Shown piece by piece: positions 24,067 to 37,306 of a DNA stretch of 64,000 nt. How positions within the stretch are numbered: position 1 is the first letter of the stretch; every line of letters begins with the position of its first letter. Both the position numbers and the translations under genes were made by a program. The DNA is taken from positions 1 to 64,000 of the forward strand of contig WION01000240.1 of NCBI GenBank assembly GCA_015039365.1, written 5' to 3'. The notes beneath the pieces were generated by a model. It saw nothing but the letters and a program-made list of their open reading frames with translations. It did no database searches and had not been told where the DNA came from. This stretch comes from Amanita rubescens (taxonomy: Eukaryota > Basidiomycota > Agaricomycetes > Agaricales > Amanitaceae).

Positions 24067-26681
24067 ATGCTCGATATGTCCCGCGACAAGTGCATCAAGA
24101 CGTTCCCTGGTGTCGTACGCCTGACCTGGGGAATTTTCGACATCGCATATGTTCCCAAGTTACGCTTATCCGTTCTACCTCAACTATCCATTGGCACCAT
24201 TTCCGATACGCTCACACTGACCTGGTACATGTTCAAACTCATCTTGGAAGTTTATCATAGCAGCCGCCTGAACGCCATCTTGTTCATATTATGTCAAGTT
24301 TGGCTATGCGCCAGCCCCGCTATGTCCCTTTATTGCGCATTTCGTACTCTGCGAATCGTGAGTCTGATAGGTTCGTTGGCGCCGGCGCACGCAGACGATA
24401 TGATATAGCTCGATGGTGTAACACCTGCGGAGGCGCTCTCTGGGCGCCACAATCCATACAAGTTCTGGGTGACATGCTGGTTCCTGAGCGTTTGTTTGAC
24501 CGCGTTTGCGCACAGAAAGCAGTAAGTAATCGGTTGCCACCATTATCAGGCCCCTAACGCTATCTCAGTAGTGCTTTAACGAATTGCTTGGCCGGCCATT
24601 TAAGGGCGCGACTCCTGCCTCGGTTAGCAAGAGGTGCGAGATTAACTAATACAGAGTCGTTTTCAGCACTTACTCTACTTTACAGCAAGCTTACGGTTAG
24701 ATATGCAATACGCTGGAAGTAGGTTTGTCGCCTCTTCGTTTTCACTATCATTCATGTATATCAAGCGTCACTTTATGGTAGTGCCTTCCAAACAGATTCT
24801 TGTCATTTTGGTTCCGTACCTGAAATGGATATTTTACGGAACTTTTTTACGCGCTTGGGCGATTTTCTTCGAGTCCTTCTCGAGCTTCTCGTGGTCGTTT
24901 GGATTATACATCAAACAAAGGATCAAGCTGGGAAAGTATTTGTGACAGTGGGCTTCTGTATGATCATATTTAGTATGAACTCGCCCACGAATTGGATTGG
25001 TGGCGCAGGTAAGGATTTTCATGTCCGACGAACTCCACGCCAAACGTGATCGTTTAAGGTTACACGTTTTGGACAACTCATCCCGCATACCATAAGCTGC
25101 ACGCTCTTTATTCTATGATTTTCGAGACACGTTACCGCGAGTCTATATGCAAAGACGGTCTTGCCGATCGTCTAGCAGAAGGTACGATTCATTGTCGCCC
25201 ATCTAGCTCGATTGTCTGATGGTATCATGCAGAGTTTACGGCAACGTCGAACCGGCTTGGGCCGCAGGATATCGATACGTGGCGTCTTGCGTGTTATGTA
25301 GAGCCAATTCCCTGGTACTGGGAGCTCGGGCAAAGCGTGATCCTTGAAAGTCCAATGGTAAGTCTAACAATCTCCATATAGGCACTGAACTCATGATTCT
25401 TATAGGTTATCTTTGCATCTATCTCATTGTGGTCTTTCCCAACCTCTGCTCTTCTTTCCCTGGCGTTAATACAGTATGCTACTGGTATGCTAAAGGCCGA
25501 CTTCTACCGTATGCGCGCGGGTTCCACCGGCTCGAGTTTCGTAGAAATAATGAAGAAATCGAAGACTCTCTATGAAACGATGGAAGTAGTAGAGAACGAA
25601 CGAATCCCCGCTGCATATCCAACCTCAACCTCTGATGCTGCGGGGATGAAGATATCCTTGAAGTGCGTCTAAGATAATGAATTTTTATGTCATCATTACT
25701 TAGCCAAGAATAGGAATGTATCCGTCACTTATGAAGGGGGAAATGAGAGAAAGAACATCAACGCTGTACTAGGCGTTTCTGTAGACATCGAACCTGGGCA
25801 ACTCATCATCATAGTTGGCCAAAACGGGAGCGGGAAGAGTTCGCTTCTTAAACTTCTTCCTATGATAATGCAGCCCTCGTCTGGTGACGTCTATATCGAC
25901 GACAAGTTGATCACAGAGTATGACATCTGTCAAGTTCGGAACGCCATGGCTATCCTTTCACAGGGTGAACGGATGTTTCCTCTATCCCTGCAGGAGAACA
26001 TGGTTATGAGCTTGACAGAACGAGCGTCGAAACTCAACTCGCAACAATCGAAAGAGAAGCTCGTGGAATATGCCTCGAGATTGGGAGGATCCTGGGACAT
26101 CATGCGTAATGTGGGTCTCAACACGGTACTCGATCCTGTCTGCGTTGTCCGGCAAAGCACGGAATGCGTCGGCAATGCAAAGGTCGAACGAGCTGCATAC
26201 GATGAACTCGACAAATGTGCCACCGGGGTGAAGCCTGTCAAGATCTCAGGAGGAGAACGACAGCGTCTGCTAGCGTTTGTTGTCAATTATGTGTCGCTGA
26301 AGTTTATCGCCTAACTGTTCGCACAGTACTCGGTTAATAACACGAGCAGTGGACGACGATGATATCAAGCTAATTGTAGTGGATGAGCCAAGCTCAGCCT
26401 TAGATCCCATTGCTGAACGCAACCTGTTCAACACCTTCATGCGAATGCGCAAAGGTCGCACGGTTATTTTTGTGACCCATCGCTTCAGGCAGTTGGCGGA
26501 TCATGCGGATTTGATCCTGTTCGTTGTTACATACCTCTAGCACGCGTCATTCGGCTCATGCTCATTTAGGTGTATGGCGGATGGCAAGGTCGTGGAGCGC
26601 GGCACCCACGCTCAGCTCCTGCGGGCAAATGGCGAATATGCGAGGCTGTATAATGCCCAACTCCAAGATTCTGATAAGTAG
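24067..26681 (+). CDS. ABC transporter, single ATP-binding cassette (half-transporter type)
   Basis: Confident exons: 24067-24357, 24409-24521, then from about 24825 to 25008, 25059-25181, 25233-25357, 25406-25662, 25714-26274, 26327-26518 and 26570-26681. The stretch 24522-24824 has further exons I could not place. The N-terminal half has hydrophobic segments (for example NPYKFWVTCWFLSVCL and LRVLLELLVVVWII) of the membrane domain. The C-terminal half is a full nucleotide-binding domain: Walker A GQNGSGKSS, Q-loop AILSQGE, signature SGGERQRLL, Walker B LIVVDEPSSALDP and switch His in VIFVTHRF. It should couple ATP hydrolysis to export; the substrate is unknown. It matches a family of agaricomycete single-cassette transporters of unknown role. 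Unplaced exons mean the membrane half could be damaged. Confidence 0.8.
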
Positions 26682-29441
26682 TCCTCTAGTGAAGAGAGAC
26701 GATCCCGTGCTGTTTATTTTAAGAGCATGAGAGAGATACGATTATAGCCTTATACCTATATGTATGATCGTCCGAACAACAGATTCGAAGTGTTATCATT
26801 ATGCCAGTGATTGTGCTACTGTCCTGATTAGGATAGCTTCGGTGTTTTCCGGACGAGTCCGCCTATCCATGACCCCCACCGCCGTTGAAATGCGACGCAA
26901 GCACCATGCGCCAACGCCCATGAAAAGCCTAAGATTCGCAGGGTTCTACTTTCGAATGAAGATCCGGAGCGAAATGAAAGGAGGAATCGAATTATGAATG
27001 TGGCGGGTTTGACATTCAATTCAGTTACACTTACGGGGGTGTCCGACCCTCTGGCATGCATTGAAAACTAAATGTTTCTTATTTTAGGTGGCGCGCGTAG
27101 CCTTGACTTTGAGCCAACAGATCATCGATCAATCCTGGTACCCGTGACCATCTGAGCCAGCGCTGACATTTCCTCTCTTGTCGAGACATAAATTCGCGAA
27201 CAAAAATGAAGAAAGGCAGACAAAAGTAGCAAAGGAAATGCAAAGGATTCAAGGAGAAGCGACGTCCTCATTGGGACCTCTGGGACTTTATAGACTAATC
27301 GAACACGATTTTTCGGCGTCCAGTTAGATACTGGCACTCTACATGTCCATCAGACGATGCCAGAAATTCATTCCGATCGTATCTTGTAAAATTTGCTCTC
27401 TCCTTACATGCCCTGTCGCGCCTGAATTTTCGGGAGATCGCGCCACCCAGAAGCCCCAGAATGCCGTGAACGTTGACAACCCCAAAGGGAGCTGACGCCA
27501 GTGCCGTTGTCATTCTTTCTCCGCAAAGTATCCACAAGCCTCTCAAGTTCCGCGGCAGCGTTGACCGGGTTGAGCAGGTATTAAGAAAGCTTTTTTTCAA
27601 AGTAGTACTAATAACCCCTCCTCTCTGGGGGCCGCAATACTACTGGTTTCGTGGCTTATTTAAATCCACGGTGCCTGGATAATAACCACATTAGAGCATA
27701 TTGCAACGCTTTCGGCGCGAGACGGGGCTGGCTAGGCTGATACACAATGAAGCAGGTGTTTTTTTTTGCCTTAGTCGTCAAGAGGTCAGAGCGATGGCCC
27801 TCGCCCTCGCGCAGTATCCTTGTCCCCCTGGTTCATGACAGTTATCAACCATGCCGTCAGCCCAATAATGATGATATAAAACAGCTCACGTCTTGTCAGG
27901 TGCCGATCACCCGCGCCAGGACGCTGGTTAACTACTTCCCTATGAAGAAATACCACAAAGTTTGAAACCTAGGACGAGAAAACCCCATATAAGCTGGCAC
28001 TTGATTCTACAGCGATATTCTGAATGCCGAAAAAATGGCGTCTTGACGTGCTGAACGTAATGATACGTGTGTCCGTGAGTATGATACTCCAAGGAACAGA
28101 TTATCCGAGCGAGCCCATAGGCCGAGGGGGGCCGCTCGTCCTCACCCTCTCTTACTAAGGATCGCGGGTACGATGCCCGAATATTATGGGCGTGCTCCCA
28201 TGGATCTACAGTTACGTTTTATTAAGTTATATGTCTTGCCTAACTTGACACGGAGACCGACTCTACATACAAATATGAAAACCTGACTAATGGGGAACAC
28301 TGGCGACAATCAGCTCTACATGCACCTACAAATCTTCCACCCACGATAACGCTCCCCTTGCTTATATCCACCAGTCGAAGTTCAATCCCAAAATGGATAT
28401 CCGAACGTACGTCACTCCATGATTATGCTTTTTCTTCTTCTTAATTTCCGGAGAAACCCGCGCCATACTGTTCTTCGAACATGTACGTGTGTGGGCGAGA
28501 CTTTGGCTACGCCTCCAAACTAGCGGAATTACTGGAAAAGGACGGAAGAAGATCGCGGGAAGTGCAGAAAGCACAAAATAGGTTAGCGTGACAAGAAGAT
28601 AAGGTGTCACATGTCACCCCACTATTGCAATTGCAGCTTCTCCATTGAGAAAGTAGGCACACCTCCATCGCCGTTTCCACCCACCCCGAAAATCCAAGTC
28701 AACAGACGATTCCGAGAATAACTTGGTGGCGTTTGACACGAGTGATCTAATAGCTCGGGAGGCTCCTGGGACTAGGACAAAACGGGGTATCGCGCGGAAT
28801 AGCGGCGAAAGTAGTGACATCTGCTGATTCTGCTCATCCTTGACACGTGAAAAAACTCCATTTCACGATTTCAAAGATTGTTGTTACCAGTTACCAGTTA
28901 CCAAGGAACGGACGAGGAATCGAGTTCCGTATCGGAATTCAGTTGAATCTTTTGCCAAGACCCGAACAAAGGTTGGCGTCACACGATTCGGGTACCAGAG
29001 CAGTACCGTTCGTCTTGGGAATTATGCTAAAAAATACGCTAAGAATTCACTATGGTCATTATAGAAATGTGAACGCGCGAACTTGAGTCACGAGTGCCAA
29101 GTCTCTATTGCGCGATCGAGCGGGCCTGACAGGATGGATGATCGTTTGATGGGCCGTGTCTACTTAATGAACAGATTCTGTCAATTGTTGAGCGTTTTGA
29201 GCTTTTACATTTTATGGCCGCCATATGCAACGGCGAGCAGATCCTGTCAATATTGCTCGCGTCCAGTTCTCATCCAAATCGGTTCCGCATCATTGAGGGT
29301 AAAGATCTCTCTAGTCCAACGCGTTTTTTTACATTGCATACCAAAGTGCATGGATACGGGAAAGCGCAGCGATGAATTGAATCACGAGTACGGTAGCAGT
29401 CACTTGCTTCTCTGCAGACAATTCTTTCCCGGCCCGGCCTA
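26682..29441. other. Long intergenic stretch, no gene supported
   Basis: About 2.8 kb with only short frames on both strands (such as 27295-27600 minus and 28614-28820 minus), none with a recognisable domain. The right end is the 3' side of the RER2-like gene. Confidence 0.4.
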
Positions 29442-30773
29442 CTACACTTTTCGGCTCCACACCTTCCTTTGATAAGCCAATATGACGGGTACAAAATCCC
29501 AAAATCCATATTCTGGCCAATACGCATTACTAAAATGGATTTGTGTATTTTCGCAGCACTGTTAAAAAAAAAGGTATGAGCCAAATTTTTAGGTGAAATC
29601 CGGAAGGGGCAAAAAAGAGAAAAAAAAAAGTAACTAAATATATGTTAGAACACGACGCAAACGATCAAACGTGTACGTCCTCGTTGCGTGGGCCGTTAGT
29701 GATGAGAGATCAATCGGCGAGGTCATGTGAGGTTGAGAATAGAGATATGTAATGGAGCACGGGGGAACAAAGGGAATGCCCCGAAATGCTTCTGTATATG
29801 ATTCGCCAAGGCGGGTGGGCAGCGGGAGGGGGGTAATAATAAAAAAAAGAATTGAATTAATCGGACTTGGACTTGCCTGCCAGAGCATAAAATCGCTTAG
29901 TCGCTTAACACCGCTGGTGCGTACTAGGATGTCGAGTGGAGGGCTGCCTGCGCGTGTGATCATTAGGTGGGACGTAATGTCATGTTCCGTTATGATTCTG
30001 TGGGGTAAGTCGGGTTGAGTAAAAAAAACGATGGGAAGGGAATTTCTGCTTACGGTGGATCATCCGGTGAGGAAGAAGATAGCAGAGCCTCGTGCACGGC
30101 GGATTGGGCAGCAGTTGCAATCTCATCGCGCGCCGTGTAGGGCATAAGAATGTTGAGAATCGCGCGGTTGTTGTGCTTCGTTATACTCTCTGCTTTTTGG
30201 GCGGTACGTTGGACAGATTCGGGTAACAATTCAGTTTTACCAATGACGTTGAGTCGAACGCCATATTCTTCCAACAAGTCCCTTGCATTCCATTATTAAT
30301 AAAAAAAATTCAAATCTCCTAGCACCCTGAGAACAGCGGAACCTACCCATGTCTACACAGCTCTTCCAACTTCTCCTCAGCCAGATTCATAAGCGCATCA
30401 ACTTCTTCTTTGCTCCTTTTGAAATTTTCAATTGAAAACGCGTAGACCGAAACGCATTTTACGCCAAGACGCAGGCACATTTCCAAGATCTGATCGTCAT
30501 AAAATTAATAACCACGCCTGCCTTTAGTTTTTTTTTACTTTTGAAGGTTGGGACGGGTGAGGAAGGGGTACTTACGTATCGGAGGGTCTCGTAGCCCTGG
30601 TTGTGGCCTTCTTGGACTGCTTTGTGTTGTGATCGGGCGTACCGCCTGTTGCCGTCCATGACGAAGGCGATATGAGCGGGTATAGGCCCAGAAGCGATGA
30701 CATATAAAAGAAAATTACGGAGATGTATTAAGAGAGGTGAAATTAGAGATAATAAAAAGGTAGGGAGATACAT
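29442..30773 (-). CDS. RER2: cis-prenyltransferase (dehydrodolichyl diphosphate synthase)
   Basis: Exons 30773-30576, 30489-30347, 30281-30054, 29997-29877 and 29558-29442 join in frame to 268 residues, close to the usual family length. The product condenses isopentenyl diphosphates onto farnesyl diphosphate to make dehydrodolichyl diphosphate for dolichol, at the ER. The catalytic motif [14 protein letters not shown] has Asp at about residue 40. [11 protein letters not shown] (Arg about 216 and 222) and [18 protein letters not shown] near the C-terminus are the other conserved regions. A hydrophobic N-terminal segment suits membrane association. These catalytic motifs fit the RER2/SRT1 type, not the NUS1 partner; RER2 versus SRT1 cannot be decided. 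The last intron (29559-29876) is 318 bp and starts with GC. The start is 115 bp downstream of the RPN7 stop on the same strand. Confidence 0.92.
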
Positions 30774-30888
30774 GGGTTGGGTATGGTGAGTTGGGCTGGC
30801 ATACTGCTGAGCTGGCGAATCGTGGGAAGCCACGTTTATCGCTGAAAAAAAATACATTTCTAATTACTGTAATATATGATGAGGGTAT

Positions 30889-32256
30889 CTAGTATAGCAC
30901 TTTGCTCAACCGTTGTACCTGGTTGAGTAAAATGTCTCCCTTTCTGATCACAGTTTCGTACTGAGCGTTTTTGACTGAAGGACGTGTCGTTTCCACGATG
31001 CCCTGGACTTTGTCAATCGTGCAATGTAGACGGCCATTTGCTATGAAGCGCGACAGTTCACTGTTGGTAAGATGTGAGGAATTGATAAGGGAGGGGTAAA
31101 ATGAAAAAGACATACTTGTCTATAAACTCGACGCTAACACCAAACGCGCCGCTGAGGCTTTCCAGCGTTAAACTTCGATATGATTCAAGAAGTTGACTAT
31201 AAGCTAGAATACGCATTTCCCGGACATAGAATCGTGTATGAGGATTTAGTATTCGTGAAGGGAGGAGGTAAGTTTGCTCCAGAGACGCTGCGAAATGTAA
31301 ATGAATAAAAAGAATCCGTAAAATACGTAAACTTACCCAGTGCAATGAAAAACTTGTTATAATGGCACTCATACAAGTTTTTCACCAAATCCCCTAATAC
31401 GGGAAGTTCTGGTAAAACCTGTATCACCTCCGGAGCGTTGATAATTTTCTTCTTGAGATCCACCCTGTTCAGCGTAAGAGTATTGGAGATCACGGTCAAT
31501 GCGACAAAGTCATTGTAAGACAACAACTCTGAAGCCGTGAAAGTTGATAATGCATCAGAGAATAGCTCTCCTCCGCGTTTGAATTGCCGTATTGAGAGTA
31601 GATGCAAGCCGTTGTAGACCTTTAGACGGTTCCGCCTATCCCAGTCACCACCTTCTTCTATCAAGGCTTCCGCTTTCTTGAGGTTGGACGTAATCACGTC
31701 ATGGTCACCAAAGAAAAACCCAATCCTAATCAGAGTGAGAACGATATCAATCCTGGAGCCCAATCCTGGAGTTTTCTCGAGTGCCAGCTTCTGTGCGGCG
31801 ATCGCTCGGTCCTACCCACGCAGTCAGCTCATACGAGCGTTTGACATAACCAAAAGACGGTACCTTGTCCCCAATTCTTGTAAGATAGTTAGCTTTTGCC
31901 CTTAGGGCGTCTGATATTTCAGACTCTCCCTCGGTCTTCTCGGCTTCCTCCAATCGTTCGTCGAGTCGCTTCAACTCTTCTTCGTTTTCGTTTTCCATCT
32001 CTTCCAACAGACTTTGATCCAATACCAGACCAGATGAAGCAGATATAATCATCTTATAGTACGGAGCCATCTCTACTCTTTACATATTAGTATGAATTCA
32101 TACCATAAGACGACTGTACGCACGGTCTGCTTTGATACCTTGCAACAAGGTGATCCGAGCATCATCATGTAGCGTCGAAAGTGATGATTTTGAGAGTATA
32201 AAGAGTTGCTGTGGCAAGTTGAGATTTGGAATTGGGAGGACGATGTCGTCTGCCAT
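30889..32256 (-). CDS. RPN7: 26S proteasome regulatory lid subunit Rpn7 (PSMD6)
   Basis: Exons 32256-32124, 32072-31864, 31811-31337, 31287-31116 and 31060-30889 give 386 residues, the expected size. It is a structural PCI-domain subunit of the 19S lid. Recognised by MAPYYK near residue 46, the helical TPR-like middle, and the C-terminal PCI winged helix ([18 protein letters not shown]) with the tail [10 protein letters not shown]. The start is the first ATG, 117 bp from the RPN6 start on the opposite strand. Introns are 49-55 bp with standard borders. No defect seen. Confidence 0.95.
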
Positions 32257-32373
32257 TTTGCTTGAGCTTGTAACTCTGCCATTTCAAAACCAGACGCGTC
32301 ATCGCAGAGTTTCCCACGATTAGGTCGACGCGTGTCCTGGACCAGAGCCACGAACGACGGTGACGACGACAAG
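32257..32373. promoter_or_regulatory. Shared divergent promoter region of RPN7 and RPN6
   Basis: 117 bp between two opposed start codons. It must hold both 5' UTRs and core promoters, or the transcripts overlap. It contains two ACGCGT palindromes (32294-32299, 32328-32333), each preceded by G. I do not see the yeast proteasome element GGTGGCAAA. A role for the ACGCGT sites is inference. Confidence 0.6.
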
Positions 32374-34081
32374 ATGGCGACGCGGCAATTGCTTGCACAG
32401 GCAGAATCTCTCAAATCAACAGACTGGAAAAAGTCAGAAACCTTGTACAAGCAGATTCTTAACGACACTGGTTAGTCTCTATACGCCTCGCGAATCAGCT
32501 AATTCAAGCTCTTTTTATAGTCGCTTTCACATCTGAGGATGCGTCAAGAGATGCTGAACAGTCTCAAGGTCTCAGAGATCAAGAAACAGCTCTTGTCAAA
32601 CTAGGAGAACTATACCGGGATCAAAAGTTTGTCTCCGTATTGATTCACAACCCATTTCCTCATATCGAACAGGAACGCAGAAGGCCTAGCACAGGTCATC
32701 ACACTTTCAAGATCATTCACCTCATCCACCGCAAAAGCCAAGACCGCCAAACTCAGTACGTACACTTTTTTCGCGCTTGTTAACCATTCCACCAACCTTA
32801 CGCAGTCCGCACCCTCCTCGACTTCTTCAACACCATCCCAAACAGCCAACAAGTCCAAATCGACACCCTCACCGACAACATCGCCTGGGCCAAACGTGAA
32901 AAACGTATCTTCCTCAAACACTCCCTCGAAACCCGTCTCGTCTCCCTCCAACTAGAATCTCACCAATACAAACCTGCATTATCCCTCATCGACAATCTAT
33001 TGGCCGAGCTGAAGCGGTTGGACGATAAGATGATCCTAACCGAGGTTCATCTATTGGAGAGTAGAGTGTACAGAGGGATCGGGAACCTGTCGAAAGCAAA
33101 GGCGGCTTTGACGTCTTCACGCACGGCAGCGAATTCGATCTATTGTCCGCCTGTGTTGCAAGCTGCGTTGGAGCTTCAATCGGGTGTTCTACATGCGGAA
33201 GACAAGGATTATACGACTGCTTACTCGTATTTCTTTGAAGCGTTTGAGAATTCTTCGTCTCAAGGTAATGAAGAAGCTGCGCTTATGGCGTTCAAGTATA
33301 TGTTGTTGTGTAAGGTTATGTTGAACTTGGTGAGTGTCAACTTTTTGCTCGTAAGGATGTATCGTTGAATGTATGTCGTAGTCGGAAGATGTAACGTCGC
33401 TATTGACGATTAAACTTGCCCTCAAGTATGCAAACTTACGAGAGGTAGAAAGTATGCGTGCTATTGCACGAGCGCATCAAGGACGGAATCTCGCCGAGTT
33501 CGAAAAGGTGTTGAGAGACTACAAAGAAGGTAACGTCAATGTGTATTTCACTTTTGTGAATAACCAAATGCTGATTGTACGAAGAGCTATCGTCGGATCC
33601 CACGATTAGGTCACATCTTGCCGCTCTCTATGACACCCTTCTCGAACAAAATCTATTGAGAATCATCGAACCATACTCTGTTATCGAGGTTGATTATGTT
33701 GCGGAGACGGTCGGACAAGCGAGACAGGCCGTTGAGACAAAGTGAGTGGCATTTATGACATCCTTGTCCAAGAAAGTTCACATATACCATTACAGACTCT
33801 CTCAGATGATCTTGGATAAAGTTTTCCACGGTGTACTTGACCAAGGACGGGGTTGTCTACTGGTATTTGACGAACCCAAGGCAGATGTGAGTTTTTCGTA
33901 TGATCTTTTGTCTTTTTTCACTTTATTGATCCCGATTCAGAACACGTATGGAGCTGCGATAGATACGCTAGAACAGGTTGGTAAAGTTGTAGAGTCGTTA
34001 TACGCAAAGGCAAGTTGCTTTTTCATTTATCAGATGAGATAAAGGCTGATAAGATCTGTCTAGACTGTAAAAATCGCATAG
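32374..34081 (+). CDS. RPN6: 26S proteasome regulatory lid subunit Rpn6 (PSMD11)
   Basis: Exons 32374-32470, 32521-32626, 32673-32755, 32806-33329, 33382-33529, 33585-33741, 33796-33886, 33941-34009 and 34064-34081 give 430 residues, close to yeast Rpn6. It is a lid scaffold that helps hold lid and base to the 20S core. The TPR-like solenoid fills the middle. The C-terminal PCI domain includes [17 protein letters not shown] and ends YAKTVKIA. The last intron (34010-34063) starts with GC (AAAG then GCAAGT). Exons 6-8 have a decayed copy at 39595-40005. Confidence 0.95.
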
Positions 34082-34327
34082 TTTGTTTTCAATCTGTTGT
34101 AATAAAACCAATTTCTTCTACGTATTGTCCCATTAAGCTCGTTTCCTCATATGAGCTTATTGCGTAATCCGGTATCAATACCAAACCACGATGGGTGTTA
34201 ATGGCCTTATGTTTCCCAGGATACATAACTCCGCGGTGTTGAGCGCTGAGCGCCCGACTCGGGACCGTAGGCGCTAATCACCAAGGGTACCTCTCCTATC
34301 AACCCCGTTGTGCATCTAGACGAAAGA

Positions 34328-36645
34328 ATGAGGAAGCTTGAAGAGCGAGCGAGGACGCTAAACGAACGGTCGAGGGGTAGGATTCCGATCTATATTCACA
34401 GCAATAGTGTAATGATCTAACCTGCAGAGATCAAATTTGCATCAAACACATCCTCTCCAGATCAAGCCGGTAGTACAGACCATGGACAAATACACTCTTC
34501 TTTCCGTTCCGCCCGTCACCATCCTCCCGCTCCCCGTTACCCATGGGAAAACACTCCAGCTCCACCCGAATCTAAGCAGCGCAAGAACGTTACAGTTCCT
34601 CCATCCCCAAGCACAGATAACGCCGGGCCGACAACGCAGTATCGTCCAACGCCTCCATCTAGTCTACCAAGGAGTCGTGCATCTCTGACCGATATAAAAG
34701 AGTTATCTAATTCGGTGTGGGAGTCCTTCGCCGCAGGGCCAAGCCGCATTCCAATCCCGGTATCAACGTCAAGCCGACGTTCCTCCACTTCCAGCCATGG
34801 TCCAATTTCTAGACAATCCTCCATTCCTAGCTCTGCTCCCATGTCTAGACGTACCTCTAATTCTAGTTTTACTAGTTCGCCCCTTGATGGTCGAATTGGT
34901 CCCCGATCTCCAAATGCAGGTTACCGCTATATCGACTTTCATTCGACGAATGTACGTCCCAAAAACAGAACGACGTTAAAGATAACGTATTGATTGGTTC
35001 TTAGAATAGGATTTATGATGGGGACCTTCTACGTAGACGAGAATCTACAGATGTTGCATGGTCACTGGAAGAATTACAGGCCAGTATCGCGCTAGAGGTA
35101 CATTCTCGATCATCTATATGTGGAATTTTTTGCTTAGTGTGATAAGAAAAGGGAAATTGCTGTGCAAACTGTTTCGAGGGAGGACATTCAACATGATCTG
35201 GACGACTACCTCTTTTCACTGCTGGCTATTCTGCGTAACAAGGTAAGGAGAATTTGAAAGTATGTATCACATCGATCTGATTAGAGCAGGACGCATGTAT
35301 GCCGATGAGCTCAGTGGCGAACGTGGCAACTGTTGGCATTGTACGCGAACTTTTGGATATGGAAGACACGACAAGTGTTGTCGCGAAACTTGGCTCTCTA
35401 CCAGATAGTGATGTCCAAACTTTTCTTGACTTCATAATCTACGTACGTCAATCCGAGTTTGATGGGCCCAAATACTCACGACGGTGGCTTTAGTTACTTG
35501 ACAACAATTTTCTTCTGGAGAAGGGAGCCAATGAGATAAAACGCAAAGCGAGGCGCTTAGCGTTAAAACTACTTAAACGGAAGCCAACCATGCCTCGCTC
35601 CCTTCTACTACCAGAAATTGTGATGAAGACAGATAGTCAAGAAGTCGGAAGGGGCGGATTTGCATTTGTTCTCAAAGGAGAGATGCAAGGAAGACCTGTT
35701 GCTTTGAAAATACTGCATAGAGTTCGGCATAACGACGTACGTACCCATTTGCAACTCGTAATTGAACCTAACCACATCGTGAGGCAGGATTTCTGCAGAG
35801 AAGCTTTCATATGGCGAACCTTCTCCCACGAGCACGTACTCACTCTCCTGGGTATACATGAAAACCCATTAGGGCGTTTCCTTGTATCGCCCTACATGGA
35901 GAATGGCACATTAAGTGAATGGCGGAAGAAAAAGATGCATTCTTCGGCCGAGGTGCAACAACGTGTAAGGGTTTACTGGAATGTACCTGCACTTTAATTG
36001 GGTCCCAACAGATATTGGAAGCGGCCAAGGGCATTCGATATATTCACTCTGAAAATATGGTCCATGGAGATATTCGAGGAGTAAGTCTTTCCTGCCTTGG
36101 CGTTAAAGAATGGTATTGACCTGTTCTCCATATTCCAGGACAATGTTCTCCTCGATGGTAGTTTTCGCGTGAAAATTGCAGATTTTGGATTAGCGCGGCA
36201 TAACGATGCTACTGCTACACAGTCATGGGCTCTATCGTACAACTTTGCAGCACCAGAGCTCTTTGGCGATTATGACAGCGATGATATCTCTTCAGAATCT
36301 GATGGAGACGTTCAGTTGATGAAAAGGACGTTCAAAACGGATATTTATGCTTTTGCTTGTCTTTATTACGAGGTAGGCTATCGAATTAACTGTCACACGT
36401 TGGGAATACTGAATGAAGCTCGACAGATACACTTTGATTCTATACCCTTCAAAAATAATAGCCATCCCCAGATAATAAAGGCAGTCACGAGCGGGCAGCG
36501 CCCGCCCCTTTTGCCAAAACCTGAGCTAAATGCAGTCGCGTGGAAATTGATCCAGCGCTGTTGGAGAAGAGAGCCAGCTAGACGTCCAAGCATGGAAGAT
36601 GTGGTGGAGAGAATGATGTCCTGGCAATCTCCTTCCAAAAAGTGA
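34328..36645 (+). CDS. Protein kinase, fungal TKL-like
   Basis: Exons 34328-34376, 34428-34951, 35005-35097, 35138-35242, 35290-35442, 35494-35736, 35788-35964, 36012-36080, 36139-36372 and 36427-36645 give 621 residues. The first ~180 are Ser/Pro-rich and disordered. A helical region follows, then the kinase domain: glycine loop GRGGFAFV (about 360), VALKIL Lys (about 378), catalytic HGDIRGDNVLL (about 466), IADFGLA (about 486), then APE and RCWRREPARRPSM. The catalytic loop has HGD in place of HRD, a change common in these expanded families; the Asp, Asn and DFG residues are present, so activity is likely. Introns are 40-58 bp. The last two exons are duplicated at 40005-40801. Target unknown. 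Confidence 0.88.
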
Positions 36646-37306
36646 ACTCGAGGATGGCCACCCGGCGCCCGATTTACTTTACCTGCATCACTATATGGCC
36701 ATGTCAGGGACATCATCGTTCGTTCAACACATGGAAGAGCCTAGGGCCGTAGAGTCGTAGAAGGTATTCGTGTTTCACAGACTGTCAACTGTCACACCAC
36801 GCTTTATCAATAGTAAAAGGTTCGATACCGAGAACTAGGTTCCCTGTTTCCCATGTCTCTCGCTCTGGAGGCAGTGAGTAAGCTGATACGGATCAGTGGT
36901 CCCTTTCATTATTCATTCATGGTTTTCTTATTTGTTCCTTCCTACTTGTTAGCGTGTGAATGACGAAACGTTTATCTCGCCAGGCTGTGGGTACCTGACT
37001 ATGAGGCGTGTACCCGGCACCCGCCGCCCGCTCTTCGGATCCTCCCCATACCGTGGGCCGACAAACCTATTTTCTTGCTAGAATGAGGTTCCTGCTTGAA
37101 AATAGAGTGTGGTTCAAGTTCATCATTCAGGTACTAGGCGCAGGATTTCAATGATTGCACAAGTACCGTCAAGTGACATAGTTGTAGAAATATGGGTTCA
37201 GCTTTACACTAGGATATTAATTACCATTAAACAGCGTGTACATGTCTCGCCGCTGCCGTGACCTGTATATCGTATGGCCAAGTCCCACTGATCAACAATC
37301 CATAAA
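36646..37306. other. 3' flank of the kinase gene, duplicated further right
   Basis: No gene. Up to about 37184 this matches 40345-40801 with small indels, so it belongs to the source of the segmental copy. Between 37185 and the Crinkler stop at 37307 I see nothing. Confidence 0.6.

Noticed and set aside
23697..24260. 187-codon plus-strand frame before the ABC transporter
   Set aside because: No domain, and it overlaps the transporter's first exon in another phase.
25930..26286. 118-codon minus-strand frame
   Set aside because: Antisense shadow of the ATP-binding cassette exon.
28120..28180. tRNA-like string near GGTACGATGCCCG
   Set aside because: I could not draw a cloverleaf with matching acceptor and anticodon arms.
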